The notes under the pieces are model-generated. The model searched no databases and was not told where the DNA came from. It worked only from the letters and a program-made list of their open reading frames with translations. Position numbers and translations under genes: made by a program. Shown in pieces: positions 16,405 to 24,615 of a DNA stretch of 47,250 nt; the stretch's first letter is position 1, and each line of letters opens with the position of its first letter. The DNA is taken from NCBI GenBank assembly GCA_018713145.1, contig DVFP01000034.1, positions 1 to 47,250 on the forward strand, given 5' to 3'. The DNA comes from Candidatus Scybalocola faecavium. Lineage in GTDB: Bacteria > Bacillota > Clostridia > Lachnospirales > Lachnospiraceae.

Positions 16405-17163
16405 TCAGGACTTATGCTTTTTCGAGTCTTTGGGGATCTTTTCTTTTTGCCCCATGGTATCAATGATCTGTTCCACAAGCTGTTTTTTCAGGAAAATATC
16501 ATAGCACAGCAGACATACAAAAGTAAAATCCTGGAGCATGTCCCGAGTCTCTTCTGTTAAGGATGTTTCCCGGGGACCGGAAGGAGAGGCCGTGTCTGAG
16601 TTAAAAGAAAACCGGGAAAAGCTGTCTCTGCTCTGGTTAAATTTAGCAGAAATGTCCGCCAAAATATCATCCTGAATATCACTGGCCTGGGTAAAGATTT
16701 CCCGGTAAATATCCTCCAGGTGAAGCGGACTCTGGCGGTTTTGAAAAAACTCAGCCTTTATAGGCTCCAGCAGGCTTTGTATATCATTCATGGACAGCAT
16801 GTTTTTCAGATAATAGATAAAAGTAAGCAAAAGCAGATGATCCTTGGAATATTTTTTCTTAAAAGGCGGAGGAAGCAGGTTATTCTTGGCATAATTATTG
16901 ATCATGGTCTTTGTCAGTATCTTATCCTCCGGGTATCGCTTGGTGGACTGTAGGTGGCTGTCCATAAAGGTAGTGGCCTGGTCCATGTATAGATCAATAT
17001 CCGGCATCATTTCCGGACGGATATATTCCATCTGTTTTTTTCCTTCTTTAAAGCGTTTGACAAGTTTAGCAATGCTTTCCGGATCGGCAATATCGGACGG
17101 GGCGGATCCGGGTGTATCTGTCTCGCGGATAGCTGCTTCGGATGGGGTATCGTCAGTATTCAT
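16405..17163 (-). CDS. DUF1836 domain protein
   Basis: A 252-residue protein of unknown function. Residues about 70-180 carry the DUF1836 pattern: an HTH-like segment ILTKTMINNYAKNNLLPPP, then KKYSKDHLLLLTFIYYLKNMLSMNDIQ. The N-terminal 35 residues are acidic and low in complexity, and the C-terminus has a hydrophobic helix (FTFVCLLCYDIFL). The frame is open to 17250, but minus-strand AGGAG seven bases before the ATG at 17163 fixes the start. Related proteins occur widely in Clostridia and resemble MerR-like DNA-binding proteins at the helix-turn-helix. It has its own promoter, divergent from that of the AraC gene. Confidence 0.72.
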   Translation of the reverse strand: MNTDDTPSEAAIRETDTPGSAPSDIADPESIAKLVKRFKEGKKQMEYIRPEMMPDIDLYMDQATTFMDSHLQSTKRYPEDKILTKTMINNYAKNNLLPPPFKKKYSKDHLLLLTFIYYLKNMLSMNDIQSLLEPIKAEFFQNRQSPLHLEDIYREIFTQASDIQDDILADISAKFNQSRDSFSRFSFNSDTASPSGPRETSLTEETRDMLQDFTFVCLLCYDIFLKKQLVEQIIDTMGQKEKIPKDSKKHKS

Positions 17164-17229
17164 AATTTTTCTCCTGATCTTTCTTATAATCTTACGGCAT
17201 ATCCATGCCGACTTTACATAGTTTCTATT

Positions 17230-17258
17230 ATTATATAATAAAGTATCCACAGGGTCAA
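17230..17258 (-). promoter_or_regulatory. Promoter of the DUF1836 gene
   Basis: Minus-strand TTGACC (17253-17258), 17 bases, TATAAT (17230-17235), about 65 bases before the ATG at 17163. Confidence 0.7.
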
Positions 17259-17266
17259 ATACAACA

Positions 17267-17296
17267 TTTACAAAGTCCGGAAGAGTATGGTAATAT
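17267..17296 (+). promoter_or_regulatory. Promoter of the AraC-regulator/LysO genes
   Basis: TTTACA (17267-17272), 18 bases, TAATAT (17291-17296), about 40 bases before the ATG at 17336 and divergent from the DUF1836 promoter. Confidence 0.6.
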
Positions 17297-17335
17297 GTTA
17301 CTCTGGAAATAGGATGCAGAGTGGGAGGAATATCT

Positions 17336-18433
17336 ATGTTGCAGGACCGGGATAAAGAGTATCCGGACTATTTTCCAAAGCATTGGCTGGATCTTTATAA
17401 ATTTACGGAAAATGAAAAAACTTTTAAAAAAATTTATGAATCTGAATATGGCTATCTTCTCATGACGCCTATGTATATGGATCAGCTGTTAAAGATGATC
17501 GACGCCTATGATTTTTTGCCGGAATTTACTCAGCCGCCTAAAATACCGAAAAAATCCGCAGCTGGACAGTTTACGCTGCAGCATTTGGGAATATGGAAAA
17601 ACAGTGAGATTTTTATGTGCCGCCATGAGCGCTACTGTTATCCTCTCATCCACACCCACAGCTATGTGGAGGCTTTATATGTTTATGACGGCGCCTGCCG
17701 CCATCTGATCTGCGGGCAGACCATTGAGCTGCACAAAGGCGATTTTTGTATTTTGTCTCCTAATGCGCCCCACTGTGTCCTTGCCTATGCGGATGATAAT
17801 ATCATCCTGAATTTTCTTATCCATGAGGACATATTTAATGCGGCGTTTTTTGATGTTTTAGGAGACAAGGACCTTTTGTCACGGTTTTTCAGGGATATTT
17901 TGTATCACAGCAGTGCCAGCCCTTACCTGATCTTTCCTACAGGAGAGGATGAAAATATCCGCAGCCTGGTGCTGCGCATGTATCAGGAAAATGATTACCA
18001 GCGGCGCTACTATGGCAGCTTTATGACCACCTATTTTCATGAGCTGATGCTTTTGCTGCTGCGGTATTATGAAATGGATGCCATTGTGCCAAGTCCTATG
18101 GATACAAAGCTTAACGGACAGATCGTAGCTATTTTAAATTATATGCATGTGAATTATAATCATGTGACCATAAAGGAGCTGGCGGCATTTTTTAATTACA
18201 GCGAAAATTATCTGTCAAAAATGCTTAAAGAATATACCGGGGAGACATTTTCTTCCCTGATCAATTCCATACAGATGAAAAATGCCGCCCTGTTTTTAGA
18301 ACAGACAGAGATGTCCATTCAGCAGATCAGCCAGGAAGTGGGCTGTTTTGATGTGAGCCATTTTACGAAGAAGTTTAAAAAAATATATGGCGTTACGCCT
18401 ACAATATACAGAAATAAAAAGGAGTCAAAGTAA
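17336..18433 (+). CDS. AraC-family regulator with cupin sensor domain
   Basis: A 365-residue transcription factor. A cupin-like sensor domain is seen around residues 100-160 (HTHSYVEALYVYDG and ELHKGDFCILSPNAPHCV). The C-terminal two helix-turn-helix motifs follow the AraC pattern, the first in TIKELAAFFNYSENYLSKML and the second in SIQQISQEVGCFDVSHFTKK ahead of FKKIYGVTP. A GTG at 17321 is in frame, but GGGAGGA (17323-17329) is six bases before the ATG at 17336. The stop codon is directly followed by the lysine exporter genes, suggesting it controls them or responds to the same signal; AraC proteins with cupins more often sense sugars, so the effector is open. Confidence 0.88.
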   Translation: MLQDRDKEYPDYFPKHWLDLYKFTENEKTFKKIYESEYGYLLMTPMYMDQLLKMIDAYDFLPEFTQPPKIPKKSAAGQFTLQHLGIWKNSEIFMCRHERYCYPLIHTHSYVEALYVYDGACRHLICGQTIELHKGDFCILSPNAPHCVLAYADDNIILNFLIHEDIFNAAFFDVLGDKDLLSRFFRDILYHSSASPYLIFPTGEDENIRSLVLRMYQENDYQRRYYGSFMTTYFHELMLLLLRYYEMDAIVPSPMDTKLNGQIVAILNYMHVNYNHVTIKELAAFFNYSENYLSKMLKEYTGETFSSLINSIQMKNAALFLEQTEMSIQQISQEVGCFDVSHFTKKFKKIYGVTPTIYRNKKESK

Positions 18434-18434
18434 G

Positions 18435-18719
18435 ATGCTTGTAGAAGGGGTTATGTTTATCGGAGTGCTCATTGGCTATTTTTTTCAGCCTAAAAAATAC
18501 GCCAAAGCTCTGTCCGCAGTGCAAATCGCATGCACAGCTGTACTTATTTTCTCTATGGGCGTTTCCCTGGGAAGTAGGGAGGGATTTTTTCAGGAACTGT
18601 CCCAGCTGGGAATAAAAAGCCTTGTCTTTTGCGTTATCCCAATGATCTTTTCCGTGGTCGGGGTATATCTGCTGACCCAGCGGTTTATGAGACCGAAAAA
18701 TAAGGAGAACAAACGATAA
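18435..18719 (+). CDS. LysO-type lysine exporter, N-terminal half
   Basis: A 94-residue membrane protein with about three hydrophobic segments (MLVEGVMFIGVLIGYFF, VQIACTAVLIFSMGVSLGS, SLVFCVIPMIFSVVGVYLL). It matches the first part of LysO/YbjE (DUF340), the exporter of L-lysine, which is one chain of about 300 residues in E. coli. The open frame extends back into the AraC gene, but AAGGAG at 18418-18423 and the ATG at 18435 give the natural start. It ends in a charged tail and is followed 12 bases later by the second half. The two together total 301 residues, so this is a split transporter rather than a broken one. Confidence 0.75.
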   Translation: MLVEGVMFIGVLIGYFFQPKKYAKALSAVQIACTAVLIFSMGVSLGSREGFFQELSQLGIKSLVFCVIPMIFSVVGVYLLTQRFMRPKNKENKR

Positions 18720-18731
18720 GGGAGCTTTGTC

Positions 18732-19355
18732 ATGGTTTTAATTGCTGTTTTTGCTTTAGTGGCCGGAGTTTTATGCGGAAGATATGTATTTACAGAAGAA
18801 ATAGCCCGGTGGCTTTCATCTGCCTCCGACTATGTGTTATACGGACTGATGTTTTTCGTGGGCATCAGTGTGGGTATGAACAAATCTGTTTTTAAAAAAA
18901 TACGGGAATATCATGTTAAGATCTTTCTTATTCCCATAGGCATTGTAGCCGGGACTATAGCAGGCGGCGCAGTGTGCAGCCTGCTTTTAAGAGAAAAGCT
19001 TCAGGACAGTATGGCCGTCGTGTCCGGCCTTGGCTGGTACAGCCTGTCCGGTGTTCTGGTCACTGGAATGATCAATGCCCGTCTGGGGTCCATTGCTTTT
19101 CTCTCTAATCTTCTCCGGGAGATTTTGTCATTTCTGACCATCCCGTGGGTGGCACGCCACTTAAATCCCTGGGCAGCCATCGCCCCGGCGGCGGCCACCA
19201 GCGAGGACACCACTCTGCCGGTGATCATGAAGTACACTTCTGAGGAGGTGGCTGTTATGGCAGTATTTAACGGGGTTTTGTGCTCTGTGCTGGTGCCGGT
19301 GCTGACCAAAGGCCTGTATGAGCTGATTTTACAGACCGGGAGACTTTTTGGGTAA
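18732..19355 (+). CDS. LysO-type lysine exporter, C-terminal half
   Basis: A 207-residue membrane protein carrying the most conserved part of the LysO/DUF340 family: LMFFVGISVGMN, VVSGLGWYSLSGVLVTG and the TSEDTTLPVI stretch, with about five hydrophobic segments. It should form the transport core with the 94-residue partner just upstream. Exporting lysine or a toxic analogue such as thialysine is the known role of the family. GGGAG (18720-18724) precedes the ATG. It ends the transcript, followed by a terminator at 19421. Confidence 0.8.
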   Translation: MVLIAVFALVAGVLCGRYVFTEEIARWLSSASDYVLYGLMFFVGISVGMNKSVFKKIREYHVKIFLIPIGIVAGTIAGGAVCSLLLREKLQDSMAVVSGLGWYSLSGVLVTGMINARLGSIAFLSNLLREILSFLTIPWVARHLNPWAAIAPAAATSEDTTLPVIMKYTSEEVAVMAVFNGVLCSVLVPVLTKGLYELILQTGRLFG

Positions 19356-19420
19356 GGCCGCTGTTATTTCCGGAAGGGTTAGGCACGATCACATCTTTTC
19401 TCATATTTTTTTAGAAATTG

Positions 19421-19487
19421 AAGGACGTAAGAAAGGAGACCAGGGTATATTGCCGTGATCATCCGTTTCTTTTGCGTCCTTTTTTTG
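19421..19487 (+). terminator. Terminator after the lysine exporter genes
   Basis: AAGGACG (19421-19427) pairs with CGTCCTT (19475-19481), with AAGAAA/TTTCTT extending the stem inward after a short offset, then a run of seven Ts. The loop is long (about 40 bases). The rest of the 356-base gap 19356-19711 holds AT-rich sequence and the promoter listed next. Confidence 0.65.
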
Positions 19488-19626
19488 ATGCTGTTTTTTA
19501 AAAGTAAACGTATGTACAGAAAAATATAATCTAAAATAAAAAATAATGCACATTTCCCATAGCAGGCTGACCTGCAGCCGAATGGCTGAAGAAAAGACAA
19601 AATCTGACAAAATCCTTACTTTTTTC

Positions 19627-19655
19627 TTGTTATCCTTTTACACTGATGGTATAAT
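19627..19655 (+). promoter_or_regulatory. Promoter of the LTA-synthase-like gene
   Basis: TTGTTA (19627-19632), 17 bases, TATAAT (19650-19655); predicted start near 19662, giving a 50-base leader to the ATG at 19712. Confidence 0.75.
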
Positions 19656-19711
19656 GTAGAACGAATTGGCACCGTACGTTAACTTTACATGTTTTAAAGG
19701 GAGGCAAAGAT

Positions 19712-22660
19712 ATGGGAAAAAGTCAGCCCGGATCTGGTGACGGGCTTTTCCATTTTCAGTTGGATCTGCCGGAGAAAAAGAAGCCGGGAACCACATCAGG
19801 ATCCCGAGCCGGCAGTCAGCGTACTGCTGGGGCCGGGACCGGCCGTGGCGTTGGTTCGGAAGGTGCAAATGGCACATTTCAGACTGGAAGTGTAAATCGT
19901 ACATATCAAAATAGAAATCAGACATCTGCAAGGCAGCAGGCATCTTCCGGAGGCTATGGGAGCCGCGCTGGCAGTAGCCGCACCGGGCAGAGTGCCGGAA
20001 CAGGCAGCAGAACCGGAGCTTCAGGCCGTACTTACACAGGAAGCACCCCTTCCCGGACCCGTACCGGCCAGACTGGCGGCCGCACCGGACAGGCAGCAGT
20101 CCGGCGGACAGCCCCGGGCGCCGGTTCAGGAACCCAAAGCGGTCAGACCCGGGCTTCCAGGCCGGGACAAGGCACAGGCCGGCAGTCAGGGGATATAAGG
20201 CGTCGGCCGACACAGGGGCAAAACGCGAGACGGCGCAGGAGCCCACGGCAGAAACTGCCGGATATACGGGATATTACCAAGCAGCAGGGGGCCGGGAATA
20301 AGGCAAAGTTTTTGCTGGCATTTATCCTGGTTTACATCGGTGTGGCTTATAAATGGTTCCGGCGGGAACTGACGCCGGATAAAATATTAAAAAATGAAAA
20401 ACGGCCCGGAAAGTTTAATCTGTTTTTCAGCATGGGAACCTTTTTCTTTTTCCCGGCAGCAATATTTTGGCTGGAGCTGGTGTTCCATATTTACATGAAA
20501 CTTGGAATCCGATACATACCGATCTGGCTGTTTTTCAGTATTGCCGGAGGTTTCCTGTGCGCCCTGCTGACCAGTTATTTTCCGGAACGGGTCAATAAGA
20601 TCGTGGCCAAGGTGCTTACATTTTTACTGGGGCTGATCTTTTGCATTGAGATCGTGTGCAAGACGGTTTTGGCCCAGTATTATCAGTTAGCAAGCTCTCT
20701 TACCATGGCTATGGAAAACCATCTGACCGATTATACAGGAGCCATTATTGAAGGTATTTTAATGAATCTGATTGGCATTATCCTTATGTTTGTGCCATTT
20801 ATCCTTCTTATGACTTTGCTGCGCAACCGGCTCAAATTTGCCCGGAAGCCGCCGGCACTGGCCCTTTTGTCAGTAATCGGTATGGTAGTGTGTCATATTT
20901 GCGCTCTGATCTGTCTTCATCTGCCCTATGGCGGTGAATTAAAACCGGCCCAGCTTTACAAAACCGATACGGAAATCGAAGAGCAGGTCCGCCAGTTAGG
21001 TCTGCTTACGATGCTGCGGCTGGATATAAAACACAGCATTTTCGGTGTGGATCGGAATCTTTCGATTAATACAGAAGAACTGGATAAGATCAATTCGCTC
21101 CAGCAAAATGCTCCGGGAGAATCCGGCGGGGAATCTTCTGGAGAATCCGAGACAGAGGCCCAGACCGTTGTGGATACATCGCCAAATGTCCTTGACCTGG
21201 ATTTTGATGGGCTGACCGCATCCACATCCAATGAGTCGGTCCAGTGGCTGAATGAATATTTTTCCAGTTTGACGCCTACGAATAAAAATGAGTATACAGG
21301 CATGTTTAAAGGCTATAATGTGATCTTTATCACAGCCGAAGGTTTTTCCGGATATATGATCGATAAAGAGCTGACGCCTACATTGTACAAGCTGACTCAC
21401 GAAGGCTTTGTATTTAATAATTTCTACACAGCCCTTCATTATACCAGTACATCCGGCGGCGAGTGCCAGAACCTTTTAGGCCTGTATCCTAAAAACGGGG
21501 AGCCAAGGACCATGGGTATGGTGGGTACAAGCCATTTGTCCATGCCTTTTACCCTGGCAAATCAGCTGAACAATTTAGGATATAATTCCATTGGCTATCA
21601 TTTTAATGTGAATATGTACGACAGGGATACATCCCATCCTCAGATCGGTTATGACTGGAATGATGCCAGCACACTGGAACTGGAGAAAAACCAGTACGGA
21701 AATAATATCTGGCCTCAGTCAGACAATTATATGGTCGAACAGACCTTTGATCTGTATGTGGACCAGCAGCCCTTTAACATTTACTACATGACCATCAGCG
21801 GCCATATGCCTTATGTGGATAACGGCAATTCCATGGCTGTAAGAAATTATGACCAGGTAGCGGATCTTCCTTATTCTGAAGATACCAAATGCTATATTGC
21901 CGCGAACCTGGAGCTGGAAAAGGGACTGACCACGTTGGTTAATGACCTGGAGGAAGCGGGGATCGCCGACAAGACACTGATCGTTATGGCTCCGGACCAT
22001 ATTCCTTACTTTGATCTTCCGGTGCTGGAAGAACTGACAGGAGAAACTTTTGGAGACTCAGAGGATACGAAATATCTTAATGAGGAAAATCTTAACTTTG
22101 AGGTTTACAAAAATTCCCTCATTATCTGGTCTGCAAGTATGGATGAGCCCATTGAAGTGGATAAGGTCTGCTGCCAGGTGGACATCCTTCCCACTGTTTC
22201 CAATCTTCTCGGCCTGAATTATGACTCAAGATTGCTGGAAGGATCGGATATTTTATCAGATTCTGAAGGACTTGTAGTATTCTCATCAAGAAGCTGGAAA
22301 TCAGACCGGGGATTATATAACAGCTATACCGGGAAATTTACCCCTGCTGACGGCGTTACGATGACTGATGATCAGATTGATACTTACGTGGATGCTATGA
22401 AAACAGCAGTAAGCTATAAAATGCAGGCAACTACTTTGATCCAGGATACGGATTATTACAGTCTGATCCTGCCTGACGGAGCGCCGGTGAATGAAGCGGA
22501 TATTATAGAGCCCGGCTCTATGGAAACCTCTTCCGGCGGAAGTGAAAGCTCTGATACGGGAACCGATGATACCAGAGATTCTTCGGAAACATCAGATGAA
22601 AGCGGCAGCTATGAAGATAGCAGCGGATCAGATACAGATGACGGGGGAAGGGAGTCCTAA
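19712..22660 (+). CDS. LTA synthase-like membrane phosphoglycerol transferase
   Basis: A 982-residue polytopic membrane protein with an extracellular sulfatase-fold domain, as in lipoteichoic acid synthase LtaS. Residues 1-190 are disordered and rich in Gly, Ser, Arg, Thr and Gln. About six membrane segments lie at 199-405. The catalytic domain (about 535-860) shows NVIFITAEGF with metal-binding Glu543, the nucleophile Thr580 in TSTSGGE (LtaS TSDAE), MTISGHMPY with His697, and MAPDHIPYFD with Asp761-His762. A Ser/Asp/Glu-rich tail of about 55 residues ends it. The total is roughly 300 residues longer than LtaS because of the two tails. It probably polymerises or transfers phosphoglycerol onto a cell-surface glycolipid or glycan. 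It stands alone, with its own promoter and terminator. Confidence 0.85.
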   Translation: MGKSQPGSGDGLFHFQLDLPEKKKPGTTSGSRAGSQRTAGAGTGRGVGSEGANGTFQTGSVNRTYQNRNQTSARQQASSGGYGSRAGSSRTGQSAGTGSRTGASGRTYTGSTPSRTRTGQTGGRTGQAAVRRTAPGAGSGTQSGQTRASRPGQGTGRQSGDIRRRPTQGQNARRRRSPRQKLPDIRDITKQQGAGNKAKFLLAFILVYIGVAYKWFRRELTPDKILKNEKRPGKFNLFFSMGTFFFFPAAIFWLELVFHIYMKLGIRYIPIWLFFSIAGGFLCALLTSYFPERVNKIVAKVLTFLLGLIFCIEIVCKTVLAQYYQLASSLTMAMENHLTDYTGAIIEGILMNLIGIILMFVPFILLMTLLRNRLKFARKPPALALLSVIGMVVCHICALICLHLPYGGELKPAQLYKTDTEIEEQVRQLGLLTMLRLDIKHSIFGVDRNLSINTEELDKINSLQQNAPGESGGESSGESETEAQTVVDTSPNVLDLDFDGLTASTSNESVQWLNEYFSSLTPTNKNEYTGMFKGYNVIFITAEGFSGYMIDKELTPTLYKLTHEGFVFNNFYTALHYTSTSGGECQNLLGLYPKNGEPRTMGMVGTSHLSMPFTLANQLNNLGYNSIGYHFNVNMYDRDTSHPQIGYDWNDASTLELEKNQYGNNIWPQSDNYMVEQTFDLYVDQQPFNIYYMTISGHMPYVDNGNSMAVRNYDQVADLPYSEDTKCYIAANLELEKGLTTLVNDLEEAGIADKTLIVMAPDHIPYFDLPVLEELTGETFGDSEDTKYLNEENLNFEVYKNSLIIWSASMDEPIEVDKVCCQVDILPTVSNLLGLNYDSRLLEGSDILSDSEGLVVFSSRSWKSDRGLYNSYTGKFTPADGVTMTDDQIDTYVDAMKTAVSYKMQATTLIQDTDYYSLILPDGAPVNEADIIEPGSMETSSGGSESSDTGTDDTRDSSETSDESGSYEDSSGSDTDDGGRES

Positions 22661-22717
22661 GCTGAACATACCCATGGGAATCGGGTAAAGGAACTTCCCT
22701 CAAATATAAAGGAATCA

Positions 22718-22763
22718 TAAAACACCGGGTTTCGGCTGATCTTTAGCCGGATCCGGTGTTTTG
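22718..22763 (+). terminator. Terminator after the LTA-synthase-like gene
   Basis: AAAACACCGG (22719-22728) pairs with CCGGTGTTTT (22753-22762), with GGCT/AGCC closing an inner helix. The Ts of the right arm form the tail. It lies in the 363-base gap 22661-23023. Confidence 0.8.
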
Positions 22764-22813
22764 CTGTCGTCGGATAGGGAAAGGAATCTTTGTAACAGTC
22801 CGGCTGAACTATT

Positions 22814-22856
22814 GTTACCGTTTACCGGCAAGCCAGTAAACAGTAACTTTTCTTTT
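22814..22856 (+). terminator. Second hairpin with T-rich tail ahead of pyrE
   Basis: GTTACCGTTTAC (22814-22825) pairs with GTAAACAGTAAC (22836-22847) with one mismatch, followed by TTTTCTTTT. It lies before the pyrE promoter, so it is a back-up terminator or an operator. Confidence 0.5.
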
Positions 22857-22876
22857 CCGATCCGTCGGCAAACGCA

Positions 22877-22905
22877 TTGAAAAACTTATCCGGTTATGTT
22901 AAAAT
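22877..22905 (+). promoter_or_regulatory. Promoter of pyrE
   Basis: TTGAAA (22877-22882), 17 bases, TAAAAT (22900-22905). It leaves a leader of about 110 bases before pyrE, in which I see no known pyrimidine-responsive element. Confidence 0.7.
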
Positions 22906-23023
22906 TGGATAGAATATACGCTGAGGAAAAACAGGGCGTATAGGACTCTAAGGCTGGCTATAAGTCAAGTGTCAGTGACTAAACAGAAGATTTTTAACTT
23001 TATCATACAGGAGGTTTGAAAGC

Positions 23024-23704
23024 ATGGAGCAGTATAAACAGGAATTTATTGAGTTTATGGTAGACTGTAATGTGTTGAAATTTGGAGATTTTACATTAAA
23101 AAGCGGAAGAAAGTCTCCGTTTTTTATGAACGCAGGGGCCTATGTGACAGGTTCCCAGTTAAAAAGACTTGGAGAATACTATGCAAAGGCCATTCATGCC
23201 CGGTACGGTGATGATTTTGATGTGTTATTCGGGCCTGCATATAAGGGCATCCCGTTAAGTGTTGTTACAGCTATTGCCTACAGTGAACTGTATGGCAAGG
23301 AGATCCGTTACTGCTCTGACCGTAAAGAAGAAAAAGATCACGGCGCAGATAAAGGAAGTTTTCTTGGCAGTCCGTTAAAAGACGGGGATCGGGTGATCAT
23401 GATCGAGGATGTGACTACTTCCGGAAAGTCCATGGAAGAAACCGTGCCTAAAGTAAGAGGCGCCGCCGATGTGACCATCGTAGGTCTGATGGTCTCTCTG
23501 GATCGTATGGAAGTCGGTAAAGGAGGACAAAAGTGCGCCCTGGAAGAGGTAAAGGATCTGTACGGCTTTGACACTGCTGCTATTGTAACCATGGCAGAGG
23601 TGATGGAACATTTATACAACCGTCCCTATAAGGGAAAAGTGATCATTGATGATACATTAAAGGACGCTATTCACGCATACTATGCTCAGTATGGTGCAAA
23701 ATAA
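23024..23704 (+). CDS. pyrE: Orotate phosphoribosyltransferase
   Basis: Joins orotate to PRPP to make orotidine 5'-phosphate in pyrimidine synthesis. At 226 residues it fits the long PyrE form. The PRPP-binding motif VIMIEDVTTSGKS (124-136), the substrate loop DRKEEKDHGADKG (99-111) and FGPAYKGIPLS (69-79) are intact. CAGGAGG lies about eight bases before the ATG. It is not next to other pyr genes here; a 54-residue membrane protein follows after 16 bases on the same transcript. Confidence 0.97.
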   Translation: MEQYKQEFIEFMVDCNVLKFGDFTLKSGRKSPFFMNAGAYVTGSQLKRLGEYYAKAIHARYGDDFDVLFGPAYKGIPLSVVTAIAYSELYGKEIRYCSDRKEEKDHGADKGSFLGSPLKDGDRVIMIEDVTTSGKSMEETVPKVRGAADVTIVGLMVSLDRMEVGKGGQKCALEEVKDLYGFDTAAIVTMAEVMEHLYNRPYKGKVIIDDTLKDAIHAYYAQYGAK

Positions 23705-23720
23705 GTCAGGGGGCGATAAC

Positions 23721-23885
23721 ATGCATGAAAAGATCCATGAAAAAATTTACGGGATCATGAAAAATGTAGGCGTTGGCAATCTTGTTTTTGGGATTATCAG
23801 TATTGTCGCCGGCGTGACTATTGGAGTTATCTCCATTGTCAACGGGGCAAGACTGCTTAAGAGCAAATCCAACATTTTATTTTAG
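23721..23885 (+). CDS. 54-residue small membrane protein
   Basis: A short protein with a hydrophilic N-terminus (MHEKIHEKIYGIMKNVG) and one long hydrophobic stretch of about 30 residues (VGNLVFGIISIVAGVTIGVI and the residues after it), ending in a basic tail. AGGGGG at 23708-23713, seven bases before the ATG, supports real translation; the frame also runs back into pyrE but without a good start. I do not recognise a family. It resembles the many single- or double-pass small membrane proteins of Clostridia. Confidence 0.6.
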   Translation: MHEKIHEKIYGIMKNVGVGNLVFGIISIVAGVTIGVISIVNGARLLKSKSNILF

Positions 23886-23895
23886 GCAGCCTGTT

Positions 23896-24089
23896 TGATC
23901 ACGGCTGACGTAAGATGATGATCAGATAGAGAAGAGGCCTTCCCTATCCGGTTTAGACGATACTGCAGCCAGTGAGGAGCTTTGCTTCCCGCTGACTGCT
24001 GCCTGGCAAATATCCCCCGCAGCCATGGCGGCTGTTTGCCGGGTGTATCGCGGGAAAATGGGCGTGCGCAAAGTGGCGGCGCCCATTTT
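23896..24089 (+). other. Interval packed with five successive hairpins
   Basis: Between the small membrane gene and vanZ lie, in order: TGATCA...TGATCA (23896-23924), GATAG...CTATC (23925-23948) with a second inner helix, GCAGC...GCTGC (23965-24002), GGCAAA...TTTGCC (24005-24040) with an inner CAGCC/GGCTG helix, and AAAATGGGCG...CGCCCATTTT (24055-24089). The last resembles an intrinsic terminator. The compact arrangement could be a structured RNA, a riboregulator of the vanZ operon, or simply a terminator region; I recognise no known class. Confidence 0.5.
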
Positions 24090-24126
24090 AATTGGTGCTG
24101 TTCACCTGGTGGACGGTTACTTTTAT

Positions 24127-24615
24127 ATGGAGGTATGCGGACGATTGAGTATTCGGCTAAAAACTAAGATCCGGATGGCAACAGTGGTACTGATGGTGTT
24201 TTATATTGCGGCTCTGGCCTATGTATGTTTTTTCAGCGAACGCTATGGACGTACGGTCAGTGACACTTATCATTATAACCTTCAGCCGTTTCGGGAGATT
24301 TCACGTTTTCTGACTTATCGGGAGACGATAGGTTTTCGAGGGTTTGTGATCAATCTGTTTGGAAATATTGTGGTGTTTATGCCATGGGGATTTATGGTGC
24401 CGGTGATACGAAAAAAAGCTTATAAGTTCTGGTACACAGCAGTTTCTACCTTTTTGCTGAGTTTGTGTATTGAGACCATACAGCTTGTGACCCGGGTAGG
24501 CTCTTTTGATGTAGACGATCTGATCTTGAATACACTGGGAGGTATTGCAGGTTTTATCGTTTACTTTATTGTAAATACGGTCAGGAGGCATATGTTTGGC
24601 AAAGGAAATTTATAG
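24127..24615 (+). CDS. VanZ family membrane protein
   Basis: A VanZ-like protein with about four membrane segments. The family pattern is clear: NLQPFREISRF, then NLFGNIVVFMPWGFMVP and the Glu-containing SLCIETIQLVTRVGSFDVDD followed by LILNTLGG. VanZ itself gives low-level teicoplanin resistance, but most members have no defined role and are linked to envelope biology. The frame is open from 24025, but its first part is occupied by hairpins. Starts are possible at the ATG 24127 or at a TTG at 24145 with GGAGG 11 bases before; I used 24127 with low confidence in the exact start. Its end overlaps the next gene by 20 bases. Confidence 0.78.
   Translation: MEVCGRLSIRLKTKIRMATVVLMVFYIAALAYVCFFSERYGRTVSDTYHYNLQPFREISRFLTYRETIGFRGFVINLFGNIVVFMPWGFMVPVIRKKAYKFWYTAVSTFLLSLCIETIQLVTRVGSFDVDDLILNTLGGIAGFIVYFIVNTVRRHMFGKGNL

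Noticed and set aside
19379..19610. Minus-strand open frames between the LysO genes and the LTA-synthase-like gene
   Set aside because: They overlap a terminator, are rich in Phe/Lys from AT-rich DNA, and have no ribosome binding sites.
22867..23023. Pyrimidine attenuator or PyrR site in the pyrE leader
   Set aside because: No conserved PyrR-binding loop or antiterminator/terminator pair could be found between the promoter and pyrE.
24025..24126. N-terminal extension of the VanZ protein
   Set aside because: It covers two hairpins including a terminator-like stem, and adds residues not typical of VanZ.
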